Numbered from the stretch's first letter, positions 32,925 to 49,095 are shown. The stretch: 64,000 bases of DNA from Planomonospora sp. ID67723 (GCF_015711605.1 NZ_JABTEZ010000005.1:558001-622000), one strand, 5' to 3'. Numbers and translations are program-made. The notes: generated from the sequence alone by a model not told the origin.

Positions 32925-33445
32925 CGCCGGCTCCCCACCGGCCGGCTGTCCGGCCGATTCGAGGCGGCCTGCCGGATCTCGCTGTCCCGCGTCCTGCCCG
33001 CCAGCGTGCCCGCCGCTGTCTCCGCCGCTGTGTCCGTCGTGGTTCCGGCGCCCGGGGCGGTGGCGGACCGCCGGGGGCCGCGGGCCGTCGCGAGGGCGGC
33101 GAGCGCGAGCGCGGTGTTGACCGCCGACAACCCGGCGGCCGCGGCCGCTCCGCGCCACGGCACCTGCCCGGACCGGCCCGCGGCGAGCGCGGCGAGTGCG
33201 TCGCTCGCGTGGACGAGGGGAGCCGAGCGCAGCGTCCGCGGGTGCCCGGACAGCAGGTCGAAGCCCATCACCACGGTCCGGATGCCGAAGAGCCGCAGGA
33301 AGTAGGGGGCGGCGGGATTGCGCCCGGGATCGGCCTGCAGCCGGCCTGTGATCAGCCCCGGTGCGAGAAGGGCCGTCGCGCCCATGACGATGCGGACGAA
33401 CGCGAGCGCGCGGCGTGCGCCACCCGTGGTGCTCCGGTGGTCCAT
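32921..33445 (-). CDS. Small membrane protein, DUF4267-like
   Basis: A 174-residue protein with about four hydrophobic segments (for example Val-Arg-Ile-Val-Met-Gly-Ala-Thr-Ala-Leu-Leu-Ala and Ala-Leu-Ala-Ala-Leu-Ala) and a Thr/Ala/Gly-rich polar tail of about 45 residues. The Ala-Pro-Tyr-Phe-Leu-Arg-Leu-Phe-Gly-Ile-Arg pattern resembles DUF4267-type membrane proteins. It starts 22 bp after the patatin-like gene with an AGGAG site and overlaps the peroxidase start, so it is part of that operon. Its role is unknown; it might anchor the peroxidase. Confidence 0.7.
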   Translation of the reverse strand: MDHRSTTGGARRALAFVRIVMGATALLAPGLITGRLQADPGRNPAAPYFLRLFGIRTVVMGFDLLSGHPRTLRSAPLVHASDALAALAAGRSGQVPWRGAAAAAGLSAVNTALALAALATARGPRRSATAPGAGTTTDTAAETAAGTLAGRTRDSEIRQAASNRPDSRPVGSRR

Positions 33446-33467
33446 CGCTTCTCCTGAAGGTCGTCGT

Positions 33468-34376
33468 TCATACCGGGTTCAGGGCGGCCTTGCGCAGGTG
33501 CCCCGTCCTGGCGAGGTGGTCCCGGGCGGCGATCCGGCCGATCTCGATGGTGGGCCGCATCTGCCGCCTGCTGCGGAAGAAGAGGTAGCCGACGGGGATC
33601 GGCCCGGCCGGTCGCAGGATGTGCACGGTGACGTGGCGCTGTCCCGGTGCGGCGGTGCCGGCCGCGACGCGCCCGTTGACCTCCTCGATGCGGTCGAGCT
33701 CGCGCTTGAGGTTGCCCGTGGCACAGATCTCGAAGATGTGTCCGAAATGGTTCCAGAACCCGCCGCGCCACTCGGGCCGGTCCTCGATCGCCCAGATGAG
33801 CCAGATCTCGTCGGCGCCCTGCCGTACGGCCTCGGCGAGGTTGGCGTCGTTGAGGAGCATGGCGTCGAGATAGAGCGTGCCGTCCCTGGCCACCGGCGGG
33901 ACGACACTCGGGACCGCGTCGACGGCCAGGAAGTAGTCGAGGTCCATCTGCGTGTGCGGGATGGTCTTGATCCGCTTCGTGGTGAAGTCCACCACGTTGA
34001 ACGTGGCCGTGATCGGATGCCCGGCGACCTCCCGGCAGGCTCTGATCCTCGCCAGGTCGATGCCCCACTTGGGGAGGATCCTGCGCACCGCCGCCTCCTG
34101 CGTGAGCAGCGACGGCAGCTTCCAGAACGTCAGATAGCGCCACCACGGGTGGAAGGAGAGGAACTCCCTGGGCGAGAGGTCCCCCCAGGCCGCGGCGACC
34201 TGCCCGGCGGAGCGGCCCGACAGCAGCATGCCGAGGTTGAAGACCGATCCGCTGGTGGCGTCGATGTGGTCGAACTCCAGATCCGACTCCTCCAGCAGCA
34301 CGTGCAGGGCGCCGGAGGCCCAGCCGATCTTCGCTCCGCCTCCCGCCAGGACGAGTGACCTCTTCACGGCGGTCAT
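33468..34376 (-). CDS. Patatin-like phospholipase-fold protein with altered active-site motifs
   Basis: A 302-residue patatin-fold protein. The oxyanion loop Gly-Gly-Gly-Ala-Lys at 12-16 is intact. The nucleophile elbow is Ala40-Thr-Ser42-Gly-Ser44 instead of Gly-x-Ser-x-Gly, and the aspartate motif is Asp171-Ala-Met instead of Asp-Gly-Gly. The Ser-Asp dyad itself is still present, so activity is possible but altered. The ATG overlaps the previous stop. It probably acts on acyl lipids handled by the operon. Confidence 0.85.
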   Translation of the reverse strand: MTAVKRSLVLAGGGAKIGWASGALHVLLEESDLEFDHIDATSGSVFNLGMLLSGRSAGQVAAAWGDLSPREFLSFHPWWRYLTFWKLPSLLTQEAAVRRILPKWGIDLARIRACREVAGHPITATFNVVDFTTKRIKTIPHTQMDLDYFLAVDAVPSVVPPVARDGTLYLDAMLLNDANLAEAVRQGADEIWLIWAIEDRPEWRGGFWNHFGHIFEICATGNLKRELDRIEEVNGRVAAGTAAPGQRHVTVHILRPAGPIPVGYLFFRSRRQMRPTIEIGRIAARDHLARTGHLRKAALNPV

Positions 34377-35287
34377 CCGCTTCCGGCGTACTCGCGCGGT
34401 CCGGGAGCCCGCAGCAGGCGGTCGCTGCGGACCCGGTCGGGGGGCGGCAGCCGGCCCTGCCCGAGGCCGAGGCCGACCACGCTCTCCAGGCCGTCCTCGG
34501 GCGGGCCGGGCACGGTGTCCGAGGTCAGGAACCACGTCTCCACGTGGTCGTCGAGCACGCCGCGCATGGCCGGCACGAAGGCGGTCACGAGCGGCCGGCT
34601 CCCGATGTCCAACTGCTTCATCCAGGCCACCCGCTCGTGGTCGCCGAGGAGGAGGCGGCCGCCCGGACCGCCCCCGAACGTCACGCCCATCCGGCCGCGC
34701 ATGGAGATGGACGACTTGGCGAGCATGCCGCGGAAGCATCCGTACCCCACGCCGTTGAACCGCAGGGGCAGCCGGGTCAGCGCCGGGCGGGGGACGTCGA
34801 TGCGCATGACCAGCTGCCCGTCGAGGTCGTACTGGCTGCTGACCGTGGTGTCGCCGACGACGAAGTCGAGGCTGGCCCGTCTTTTGGGCATGCCCCAGAT
34901 GCCGAGTCCGCCCTTGACCGAGATCTCGGTGCTCACCGGCAGGTCGTAGATGTAGACGCCGGTACCGAAGACGGGGCCGAGCAGGAGCGGCAGCAGGGGC
35001 GGTGCCGGCCGGTCGCCGCGCGTGCACAGGACGCCGATGCAGAACTCCACGTAGGTGCCGATCGTGGTGTCCTGGTAGTCGACGACCGCGATCAGCAGCA
35101 GCCCTCTGCCGCGGATCCGGCACGGATGCAGCTCCCGCGGTAGTACGGCCCGCGCGCCTTCCGGGTCGATGGGATAGGCGGCCAGCAACGCCGGGCTGCC
35201 GCGCGTCCCCACCGGCATCCGGAAGGGGATGCCGTCGACGTTGGCGAAGCGGCCGGCGGTCCGCCGGCGTCTTCCGGGTGAGATCAT
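34373..35287 (-). CDS. Acetoacetate decarboxylase-family protein
   Basis: A 304-residue member of the ADC superfamily. The segment Gly-Ile-Trp-Gly-Met-Pro-Lys135-Arg-Arg corresponds to the Schiff-base lysine region of acetoacetate decarboxylase. The family has been recruited for decarboxylation, aldol and dehydration of beta-keto or hydroxy acids. The substrate cannot be inferred, but the lipid-related neighbours suggest a fatty or isoprenoid acid. It begins in an ATGA overlap with the hydrolase gene and ends in another with the patatin-like gene. Confidence 0.82.
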   Translation of the reverse strand: MISPGRRRRTAGRFANVDGIPFRMPVGTRGSPALLAAYPIDPEGARAVLPRELHPCRIRGRGLLLIAVVDYQDTTIGTYVEFCIGVLCTRGDRPAPPLLPLLLGPVFGTGVYIYDLPVSTEISVKGGLGIWGMPKRRASLDFVVGDTTVSSQYDLDGQLVMRIDVPRPALTRLPLRFNGVGYGCFRGMLAKSSISMRGRMGVTFGGGPGGRLLLGDHERVAWMKQLDIGSRPLVTAFVPAMRGVLDDHVETWFLTSDTVPGPPEDGLESVVGLGLGQGRLPPPDRVRSDRLLRAPGPREYAGSG

Positions 35288-36348
35288 GATCCCTCCCCGC
35301 GGCGCGCCCCGGAACCGGCCAGCTCCTCTGCGATCAGAGGGAAGACGTCGCGATGCGCGCGCCCGCCGAAGAAGACGTCGAGGTGGCTGTAGCCCGGCAG
35401 GACGTGCAGGGCGTGGCGGCGGGGCTGGAAGCCCGAGAAGAAGTCGTAGGACCGGCGCTGGCTCTCCGGCAGGAAGCAGCGGTTGCGCTGCCCCGCCAGG
35501 AAGACGATGCGGGCGTCGGTCCGGGGCTCCTGCGCGGTGTAGTCGTCCGGCAGGCCGTCGAGGTGCTCGTAGGCCACCAGATGGCCGCGCCGTACGCACC
35601 GGTCCATCTGCCGGAAGAACGTCAGCGGCACCGGGCCGAACTCGTCCGGGATCCAGGCGTCGTGCGTGACGCCGTCGAGGTTCTCGTGCCGCCACAGGGC
35701 GGGGAACCCGCTGCCGTAGGTGAAGCTCACCAGCTTGCAGACCGTGCTGGCGCACTCGTGGTGGCCGGCCTTGACCAGCAGGGTGATCGCCGTGGCGGCC
35801 CCCGGCGGCGGCCGGTCCCCCCACGAGGGGTCGAGATAGGACAGGAACCGGCCGGCGATCGGTACCGCGTAGCGGAGCTTGGCGCGCGACCAGAGCGGCA
35901 CGACCGGATGCAGGGACACCGCGTTCGTGATGATCGTGTCGACCTGGGGCACCAGCCCCGCGCAGGCGGACATCATGAACGAGGTCGACCCCTGGCAGTG
36001 GATGATCGCCTTGACGCGGTCCGCCCCGGTCTCCTCGACGACCTTGCGCACCGCGGCCGGATGGTCGTGGAGCGCGGCCTGGTCGAGGGTCCAGCGGTTG
36101 GGCGGCAGATCGATGCTCGCCCGCCAGTTCTCCAGCCAGACGTCGTGCCCCCGTGCGACGAGGGCGTCCACGATGTTCGTGGGCACGGGCGCGCGGAACA
36201 CTCCGGAGCGCACTCCCGCGCCGTGGACGAGGATGACCGGGGCCCTCGTGGGCGGGCTCGGCCCCTGGACGTTGACGAGGTTGAGGCTCATGCCGTCGCC
36301 GGCGGTGAAGGGTATGACACGCTCGCGCGTAGCGAGTTGCTGGTGCAT
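35284..36348 (-). CDS. Alpha/beta hydrolase of the cholesterol-oxidase-associated type
   Basis: A 354-residue hydrolase. The oxyanion region Val-His-Gly-Ala-Gly-Val at 41-46 and the nucleophile Ser121 in His-Cys-Gln-Gly-Ser-Thr are clear; a late Gly-Tyr-Ser-His-Leu-Asp supplies the catalytic His. From memory, similar domains are fused to the C-terminus of very long actinobacterial GMC/cholesterol-oxidase-like proteins. Here the GMC protein is encoded divergently, 140 bp away, which supports a shared pathway. It is first gene of the five-gene operon. Confidence 0.85.
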   Translation of the reverse strand: MHQQLATRERVIPFTAGDGMSLNLVNVQGPSPPTRAPVILVHGAGVRSGVFRAPVPTNIVDALVARGHDVWLENWRASIDLPPNRWTLDQAALHDHPAAVRKVVEETGADRVKAIIHCQGSTSFMMSACAGLVPQVDTIITNAVSLHPVVPLWSRAKLRYAVPIAGRFLSYLDPSWGDRPPPGAATAITLLVKAGHHECASTVCKLVSFTYGSGFPALWRHENLDGVTHDAWIPDEFGPVPLTFFRQMDRCVRRGHLVAYEHLDGLPDDYTAQEPRTDARIVFLAGQRNRCFLPESQRRSYDFFSGFQPRRHALHVLPGYSHLDVFFGGRAHRDVFPLIAEELAGSGARRGEGS

Positions 36349-36449
36349 GGTGATCGCCGCGATCCCGGGCTCCGCGAGCCGGACGCCCGGACCCGGGCTG
36401 CCCGCTCCGGTGCTCCTGTCACTGGTCGGTTACTCTTCATTGTGTACCT

Positions 36450-36483
36450 CCCCCCGTGACTTGACAAGGTTGACCACGGGGGG
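36450..36483. promoter_or_regulatory. Inverted repeat in the GMC/hydrolase divergent promoter
   Basis: Perfect 9-bp arms, CCCCCCGTG at 36450-36458 and CACGGGGGG at 36475-36483, flank a 16-bp spacer containing TTGACA (36461-36466). The spacer on the minus strand offers a TTGTCA -35 with CACAAT 17 bp further on, facing the hydrolase operon. It is a plausible operator for both directions; no regulator gene is adjacent. Confidence 0.55.
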
Positions 36484-36488
36484 TCGGA

Positions 36489-38936
36489 GTGGACGATCAT
36501 GGTCGTTACCAGGGAAAACCCTCTGGGCACGAGCAGGTGGACGTCGTCGTCGTGGGTTCGGGATTCGGTGGGGCGGTCGCGGCCCACCGGCTCGCGTCGG
36601 CGGGCCTGAGGGTGGTCGTGCTGGAGCGCGGCAAGCCGTACCCCCCGGGCTCCTTCCCGCGCACGCCGGCCGCGATGGCCCGCAACCTGTGGGATCCGAG
36701 CGAGGGACTGCACGGGCTGTTCGACCTGTGGAGCTTCCGGGGGGCCGGGGCGGTCGTCTCCAGCGGGCTCGGCGGCGGCTCGCTGATCTACGCCAACGTG
36801 CTGCTGCGCAAGCCCGAGCACTGGTTCGTGCGGGAGAGCCCGCTGCCCGGCGGCGGCTACGAGCACTGGCCGGTCTCCCGCGCCGATCTGGACCCGCACT
36901 ACGACGCGGTGGAGCGGATGCTGCAGGCCCAGCGCTATCCCTTCGCGCTGCCGCCGTACGACGCGACCGCCAAGACCCACGCCATGCGGGAGGCCGCAGA
37001 GCGGCTCGGACTGGAGTGGGAGCTGCCCCCGCTGGGGGTCGCCTTCGCCCCGGAACCGGGAGCCCGGCCGCTTCCCGGCCTGCCCGTCCCGGACGCGCCG
37101 TACGGCAACCTGCACGGGTTGCCGCGCACGACGTGCAGGCTGCGCGGTGAGTGCGACCTGGGCTGCAACGACGGCGCCAAGAACTCCCTCGACCACACCT
37201 ACCTGTCGGCCGCCGCGCACGCCGGCGCCGACATCCGCACGCTGCACGAGGTGCGGGGGATGGCCCCGGTTCCCGGCGGGGGATACGTCGTGCGCTACGT
37301 GGTGCACGATCCGCACGACGAGGGGCGGCGGACCCGCACCCGGCGGCTGCCCCTGCGCACGATCACGTGCGACCGGCTCGTCCTGGCCGCGGGCACGCTC
37401 GGCACCACCTACCTGCTGCTGACCAACAAGTCGGCGTTCCCCGGCATGAGCCGCAGGCTCGGCACCCGCTTCAGCGGCAACGGCGACCTGCTCACCACGA
37501 TCCTGCGCGCCCGCGACGACGCCGGCCGCCACCGGTCGCTGGAGGGCAGCCGCGGGCCGGTGATCACCAGCGCGATCCGCGTGCCGGACGCGGCCGACTC
37601 CGGCCGCCGGATCCCGGGCCGGAGGGGTTTCTACGTCGAGGACGCCGGCTACCCTCCCCTCGTCGAGTGGCTGGCGGAGTTCGCCGGGGTGCCCGGCCAG
37701 TTCAGGCGCGTCGCCTTCTTCGTCCTGGGAAGGCTCCGGGCGGCCCTGACCCGGTCCCCGCAGACCCGGATCAACGCCGAGCTGGCCGCGCTGCTCGGTG
37801 ACGGGCACCTGTCCGACGGGTCGCTGGGGCTGCTCGGGATGGGCCGGGACATACCCGACGGGCTCATGCGGCTGCGCCGCGGCTACCTCGACGTCGACTG
37901 GACGACGAAGACGTCCATGGCCTTCTTCTCGGAGATGCGCTCGACCATGCAGGACATCGCCCGGGTCCTGCGGGCCGGCTACCGCGACAGCCCGCTGTGG
38001 CTGGCCCACAGGGTGATCACGGTGCATCCGCTCGGCGGCGCCCCCATGGGGCGGCATCCCGGAGAGGGCGTCGTCGACGGGTACGGTCAGGTGTTCGGGT
38101 ATCCGGGACTGCACGTCCTGGACGGCGCGGCACTGCCCGGTCCCGTCGGCGCCAACCCCGCCCTGACGATCGCGGCGTTCTCCGACCGGGCGTGCGAACA
38201 CATCCTCGACGCCTCCGCTCACCTGAGGGCCCACCCGGCCACCCGCCCGGCGGCCCGGCCGGCCGAACGCGCCGGGGCGTCCCCCGCCCCTGTCGCGCAC
38301 ACGGCCCCGCGCGAGGCGACGAGCCTGAGCTTCACCGAGGAGATGCACGGTCATGTCTCCCTCGGCGTCGCCGACCCGGCCGAGGGGGAGCGGCTGGGCC
38401 GCGAGAACGGCCACCGGCTGACGGTCCACCTGACCGTCACGATGGACGACGTCGACCGCTTCGTGACGGACGCCGGGCACGAGGCCGCCATGACCGGGTG
38501 GGTGAGCTGCGACGAGCTCGGCGGCGAGCACCTGCCGGTGTCCGCCGGGTGGTTCAACCTCTTCGTGAAGGGCGGCGATCCGACGCGCCGGCGGATGCTC
38601 TACCGCCTCCACTTCACCGACGCCGGCGGCAACCCTCTGACCCTCGTCGGGCACAAGGACGTATGCGACGATCCCGGCGTCGACGTGTGGCGCGACACCT
38701 CCACCCTCTACGTCCAGCTCCTCCAGGGGCACACGACGCCCGCCGGGGACGCGGACGCCCCGCTCGTCGCCGCGGGCGTCATCACGATCCACCTGTCCGA
38801 CTTCCTCCGGCAGCTCACGACGTTCCGCACCCGCGGACCGGACGGGCCCGCCGGCCTGGCGCGGTTCGGCAGATTGTTCCTCGGCGAGCTGTGGGAGACC
38901 TACCACGATCTCGCGGCCGCGGCGCGAGTGCGCTGA
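36489..38936 (+). CDS. GMC-family oxidoreductase (cholesterol-oxidase-like) with extra C-terminal domain
   Basis: An 815-residue flavoprotein. The FAD fold starts Val-Val-Val-Gly-Ser-Gly-Phe-Gly-Gly-Ala near residues 19-29, and a Gly-Leu-Gly-Gly-Gly-Ser-Leu-Ile-Tyr-Ala-Asn loop follows. The catalytic His is in Val-His-Pro-Leu-Gly-Gly-Ala and the Asn in Val-Gly-Ala-Asn-Pro-Ala-Leu-Thr. A cysteine-rich loop, Cys-Arg-Leu-Arg-Gly-Glu-Cys-Asp-Leu-Gly-Cys, is present. Residues about 610-815 are an additional domain without a known name, of the type that sits between GMC and hydrolase domains in longer relatives. No signal peptide. GTG 36489 is the assumed start; GTG 36537 is possible. Confidence 0.88.
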   Translation: MDDHGRYQGKPSGHEQVDVVVVGSGFGGAVAAHRLASAGLRVVVLERGKPYPPGSFPRTPAAMARNLWDPSEGLHGLFDLWSFRGAGAVVSSGLGGGSLIYANVLLRKPEHWFVRESPLPGGGYEHWPVSRADLDPHYDAVERMLQAQRYPFALPPYDATAKTHAMREAAERLGLEWELPPLGVAFAPEPGARPLPGLPVPDAPYGNLHGLPRTTCRLRGECDLGCNDGAKNSLDHTYLSAAAHAGADIRTLHEVRGMAPVPGGGYVVRYVVHDPHDEGRRTRTRRLPLRTITCDRLVLAAGTLGTTYLLLTNKSAFPGMSRRLGTRFSGNGDLLTTILRARDDAGRHRSLEGSRGPVITSAIRVPDAADSGRRIPGRRGFYVEDAGYPPLVEWLAEFAGVPGQFRRVAFFVLGRLRAALTRSPQTRINAELAALLGDGHLSDGSLGLLGMGRDIPDGLMRLRRGYLDVDWTTKTSMAFFSEMRSTMQDIARVLRAGYRDSPLWLAHRVITVHPLGGAPMGRHPGEGVVDGYGQVFGYPGLHVLDGAALPGPVGANPALTIAAFSDRACEHILDASAHLRAHPATRPAARPAERAGASPAPVAHTAPREATSLSFTEEMHGHVSLGVADPAEGERLGRENGHRLTVHLTVTMDDVDRFVTDAGHEAAMTGWVSCDELGGEHLPVSAGWFNLFVKGGDPTRRRMLYRLHFTDAGGNPLTLVGHKDVCDDPGVDVWRDTSTLYVQLLQGHTTPAGDADAPLVAAGVITIHLSDFLRQLTTFRTRGPDGPAGLARFGRLFLGELWETYHDLAAAARVR

Positions 38937-39345
38937 GGTTCCGCCGGAGACCCGGCTCCGGGCCTGCGGATCCGGGGACCGCCCGCGGGTCGGCTCCGTT
39001 TCGGACAGCCGACCCCAACCGGATTTCAAAGCCGCGGCTCGGACGATTTCTACGTCTGGGTCTGTGAGTGCTTTTCGGGCGGTGAACGGTCGCTTTTGGG
39101 GCGACGATTCGGGTGCGGTGTGATGAAAAATCACGTTATTTCGTGCATTTCTTCCCGCGAATCATCTGCCCTGGTGAGGGCCTGGATCCCCATGTGACAT
39201 GTCATGGCGAATCAGCGGCGCATGGGGCATGCGGATCAATAAGCGTTTACAGGAAAAAAGCTCGACTATCGGAAGGAGTATTTAAATCCTTGTTGTCATT
39301 AGGTAGTTTCTTTACGTCAACCATCTAGTCAGGGAAGGACCGCCC
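38937..39345 (+). promoter_or_regulatory. AT-rich promoter region of the encapsulin-geosmin operon
   Basis: This 409-bp gap without a convincing gene has the lowest GC of the window in its second half. A perfect 10-bp palindrome, TGACATGTCA, lies at 39195-39204 inside CCATG-N8-CATGG arms (39190-39207). AT-rich blocks follow at 39236-39320. A ribosome site GGAAGGA at 39333-39339 serves the synthase ATG at 39346. A 71-codon frame at 39113-39328 looks non-coding. Confidence 0.6.
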
Positions 39346-45592
<6,247 letters not shown>

Positions 45593-45642
45593 GTCCTCCC
45601 GCAGGACGGGCATCCGGGCCCGGAGACGGCGGCCTCGGCGGA

Positions 45643-45666
45643 CCGGCCACACGCGCCCGTGGCCGG
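45643..45666. terminator. Terminator between shell B and cholesterol oxidase
   Basis: CCGGCCAC at 45643-45650 pairs with GTGGCCGG at 45659-45666 across an 8-base loop, between two convergent stops. Confidence 0.65.
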
Positions 45667-45685
45667 CCGCCGCATCAGGCCGTCG

Positions 45686-47380
<1,695 letters not shown>

Positions 47381-47412
47381 TCAGCTCACTGCATGCCCAT
47401 GGTGATTCGTGG

Positions 47413-47446
47413 CCGGCGCCTGCCCGGAGTGCCGGGCAGGCGCCGG
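47413..47446 (-). terminator. Strong terminator after the AhpD-like gene
   Basis: Perfect 15-bp arms (47413-47427 and 47432-47446) with loop AGTG start one base beyond the stop codon, separating this operon from the cholesterol oxidase gene downstream. Confidence 0.88.
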
Positions 47447-47447
47447 G

Positions 47448-47960
47448 TCAACGCGTATCCGCCCGCGTGGTGGAGGGTGACGGGCCGCCCGGTAGCACGC
47501 ACACGGTGTCGAGGCCCAGCACGTGGTTGAGCCGGCCGAACGCCAGCCAGGAGCCGATGCTCATGCTCAGTTCCACGATCTCGCGCTGGCTGTAGTGCGC
47601 GGTCATCCGGTTCCAGAACTCGTCGTCGAGACCGTGGTGGTCGAGGGCGTACCGTTCGGCGTACTCGGCGGCCAGCCGGGTGCGCTCGTCGAAGGCGTCG
47701 GTGGTGCGCCACCCGGTCACCGCGTCGGCGAACCCCTCCTCGACCTTCTGCCCGTCCCGCTCGGTCCGCCAGTCGAGACAGAAGGCGCAGCCGTTGATCT
47801 GCGCGATCCGCAGCCGCGCGGCCTCGAACTCGCGCAGTCCGAGGGTCGTGTGGGCGTACACCGCCAGGGAGAAGTTCGAGGCGGCGACGCCGATGCCGGG
47901 GACCATCTCGCCCCACACGTATCCGATCGCGTCCTTGCCCTCGGGGACGTCGATTCTCAT
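47448..47960 (-). CDS. Carboxymuconolactone decarboxylase/AhpD-like protein
   Basis: A 170-residue all-helical protein of the AhpD/CMD fold. The redox motif reads Gln-Ile-Asn-Gly-Cys-Ala-Phe-Cys-Leu-Asp-Trp-Arg, the usual Cys-x-x-Cys followed by an acidic residue. The second helix pair Ser-Gln-Arg-Glu-Ile-Val-Glu-Leu and the late His in Gly-Arg-Leu-Asn-His-Val-Leu-Gly are present. Such proteins reduce peroxides or act as peroxidase adaptors. The ATG overlaps the stop of the DapB-like gene (ATGA). Confidence 0.88.
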   Translation of the reverse strand: MRIDVPEGKDAIGYVWGEMVPGIGVAASNFSLAVYAHTTLGLREFEAARLRIAQINGCAFCLDWRTERDGQKVEEGFADAVTGWRTTDAFDERTRLAAEYAERYALDHHGLDDEFWNRMTAHYSQREIVELSMSIGSWLAFGRLNHVLGLDTVCVLPGGPSPSTTRADTR

Positions 47961-49036
47961 GGCCGTTTCCTTCCGAGCCTGCCGGTCGCCGGACGCAGCG
48001 GGACGTCGAGCGCGTCGTAGAGACCGGGTTCCGCGTCCGCGAGCCAGTCGATGGCGTTCACCAGGCGGCCGACCGCGGTGGCGTTCCCGCCCGCGGACCG
48101 GTTGCCGCCCTCGTCGGTGGCCTCGACCGTGACCTCGATGCGCGGGCGGCCCTCGATGACCACCCGGTGCGCCCCCTCGCCGTCGGGCGGCGTCGGCCAG
48201 TCCGGTGCGCAGGACGGGTGGATGCGGGTGACGTGCTCGATGACGATGCGGGGCTCGCCCCCCACGACGCCCTGCACCTCGAACCGGACGGCGCCCTGGG
48301 TGCCGGCCTCGAACTCGCCCATCGTCTTGGTGCTCACCGTGGCGTCGAGCGGGCGCCGGTCCACGGTCTCGCGGATCTCGTCGAGTGCGACGCCGAGGGC
48401 CCTGGCCATCAGCCGTACCTGTCCGCCCCACACCATGGTCGGGACCGTCGGCGCGATCATCGGCGGCTCGTAGTCCATCGGCTGGCCCATGCCGACCAGG
48501 TACCGGACGGAGTCGGGCTGGTCGTAGGTCGAGTAGTCGAAGATCTCCTGGCAGCGGATCACGTCGATGGCGGTGCCGAGCCCGCTGACCAGCAGCGGCA
48601 GCACGTCGTTGCCCCAGCCGGGGTCGACGCCGGAGACGAACAGCGAGCCGCCGCCGTCGGCGATGGCGGCGAGGATCGGATCCCGCAGTTGCGGCGGGGC
48701 GTTGCGCTGGTCGTAGAGGGCGTACAGCGAGGGGGTGACGACCACGGCTCCGGCCCGGATCGCCCTGACGATGTCGGCGAGGGCCTCGTCGGGGCGGATG
48801 TCGCCGGAGGCCGCGTACACCACTGCGCGGGGACCGGCGGCCAGCGCCGCGTCGACGTCATCGCTCGCCGCGATCCCCAGGGGGTGGCCGAGGTCGCCGA
48901 GGTCGCCCGCGTCGCGGCCGACCTTGCCCGGGTCGTGGACGAGCACGGCCGAGAGTTCCAGGGCCGGGTGGGCGTCGACGGCGCGGATGGCCGCGCGGCC
49001 GACGTTGCCGGTGCCCCAGACGATCGTGGGGAGCAT
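47957..49036 (-). CDS. DapB-like NAD(P)-dependent dehydrogenase
   Basis: A 359-residue Rossmann-fold protein starting Val-Trp-Gly-Thr-Gly-Asn-Val-Gly-Arg. The layout matches the dihydrodipicolinate-reductase-like family that includes 2,4-diaminopentanoate dehydrogenase: a DapB-type NAD domain followed by a longer C-terminal domain with Gly-Val-Asp-Pro-Gly-Trp-Gly-Asn. It is too long for true DapB. Many actinobacterial members sit with lipid or sterol genes, and the substrate is unknown. It is first of a two-gene operon and has a TetR-like palindrome 14 bp upstream. Confidence 0.8.
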   Translation of the reverse strand: MLPTIVWGTGNVGRAAIRAVDAHPALELSAVLVHDPGKVGRDAGDLGDLGHPLGIAASDDVDAALAAGPRAVVYAASGDIRPDEALADIVRAIRAGAVVVTPSLYALYDQRNAPPQLRDPILAAIADGGGSLFVSGVDPGWGNDVLPLLVSGLGTAIDVIRCQEIFDYSTYDQPDSVRYLVGMGQPMDYEPPMIAPTVPTMVWGGQVRLMARALGVALDEIRETVDRRPLDATVSTKTMGEFEAGTQGAVRFEVQGVVGGEPRIVIEHVTRIHPSCAPDWPTPPDGEGAHRVVIEGRPRIEVTVEATDEGGNRSAGGNATAVGRLVNAIDWLADAEPGLYDALDVPLRPATGRLGRKRP

Positions 49037-49049
49037 GCATTGAACGTAG

Positions 49050-49059
49050 CAAGCGCTTG
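49050..49059. promoter_or_regulatory. CAAGCGCTTG palindrome, TetR-like operator
   Basis: A perfect 10-bp palindrome within GCAAGCGCTTGGTT lies 14 bp before the dehydrogenase ATG. CAAGNNCTTG-type sites are typical of TetR regulators of lipid and sterol catabolism in actinobacteria. No TetR gene is adjacent. Confidence 0.6.
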
Positions 49060-49095
49060 GTTAGCTGTATAGTGTCCCACCGTCCCGGACGGCCG

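Noticed and set aside
36461-36466. TTGACA as a plus-strand -35 for the GMC gene
   Set aside because: No -10-like hexamer occurs 16-19 bp downstream on that strand.
36288-39134. Very long open frame on the minus strand opposite the GMC gene
   Set aside because: It is antiphase to a gene with clear FAD and catalytic motifs. The high GC third position creates long spurious frames on the complement; its translation is Arg/Gly/Pro-rich with no domain.
39113-39328. 71-codon frame upstream of the polyprenyl synthase
   Set aside because: No ribosome site, no recognisable fold, atypical codon use, and it covers the likely promoter of the operon.
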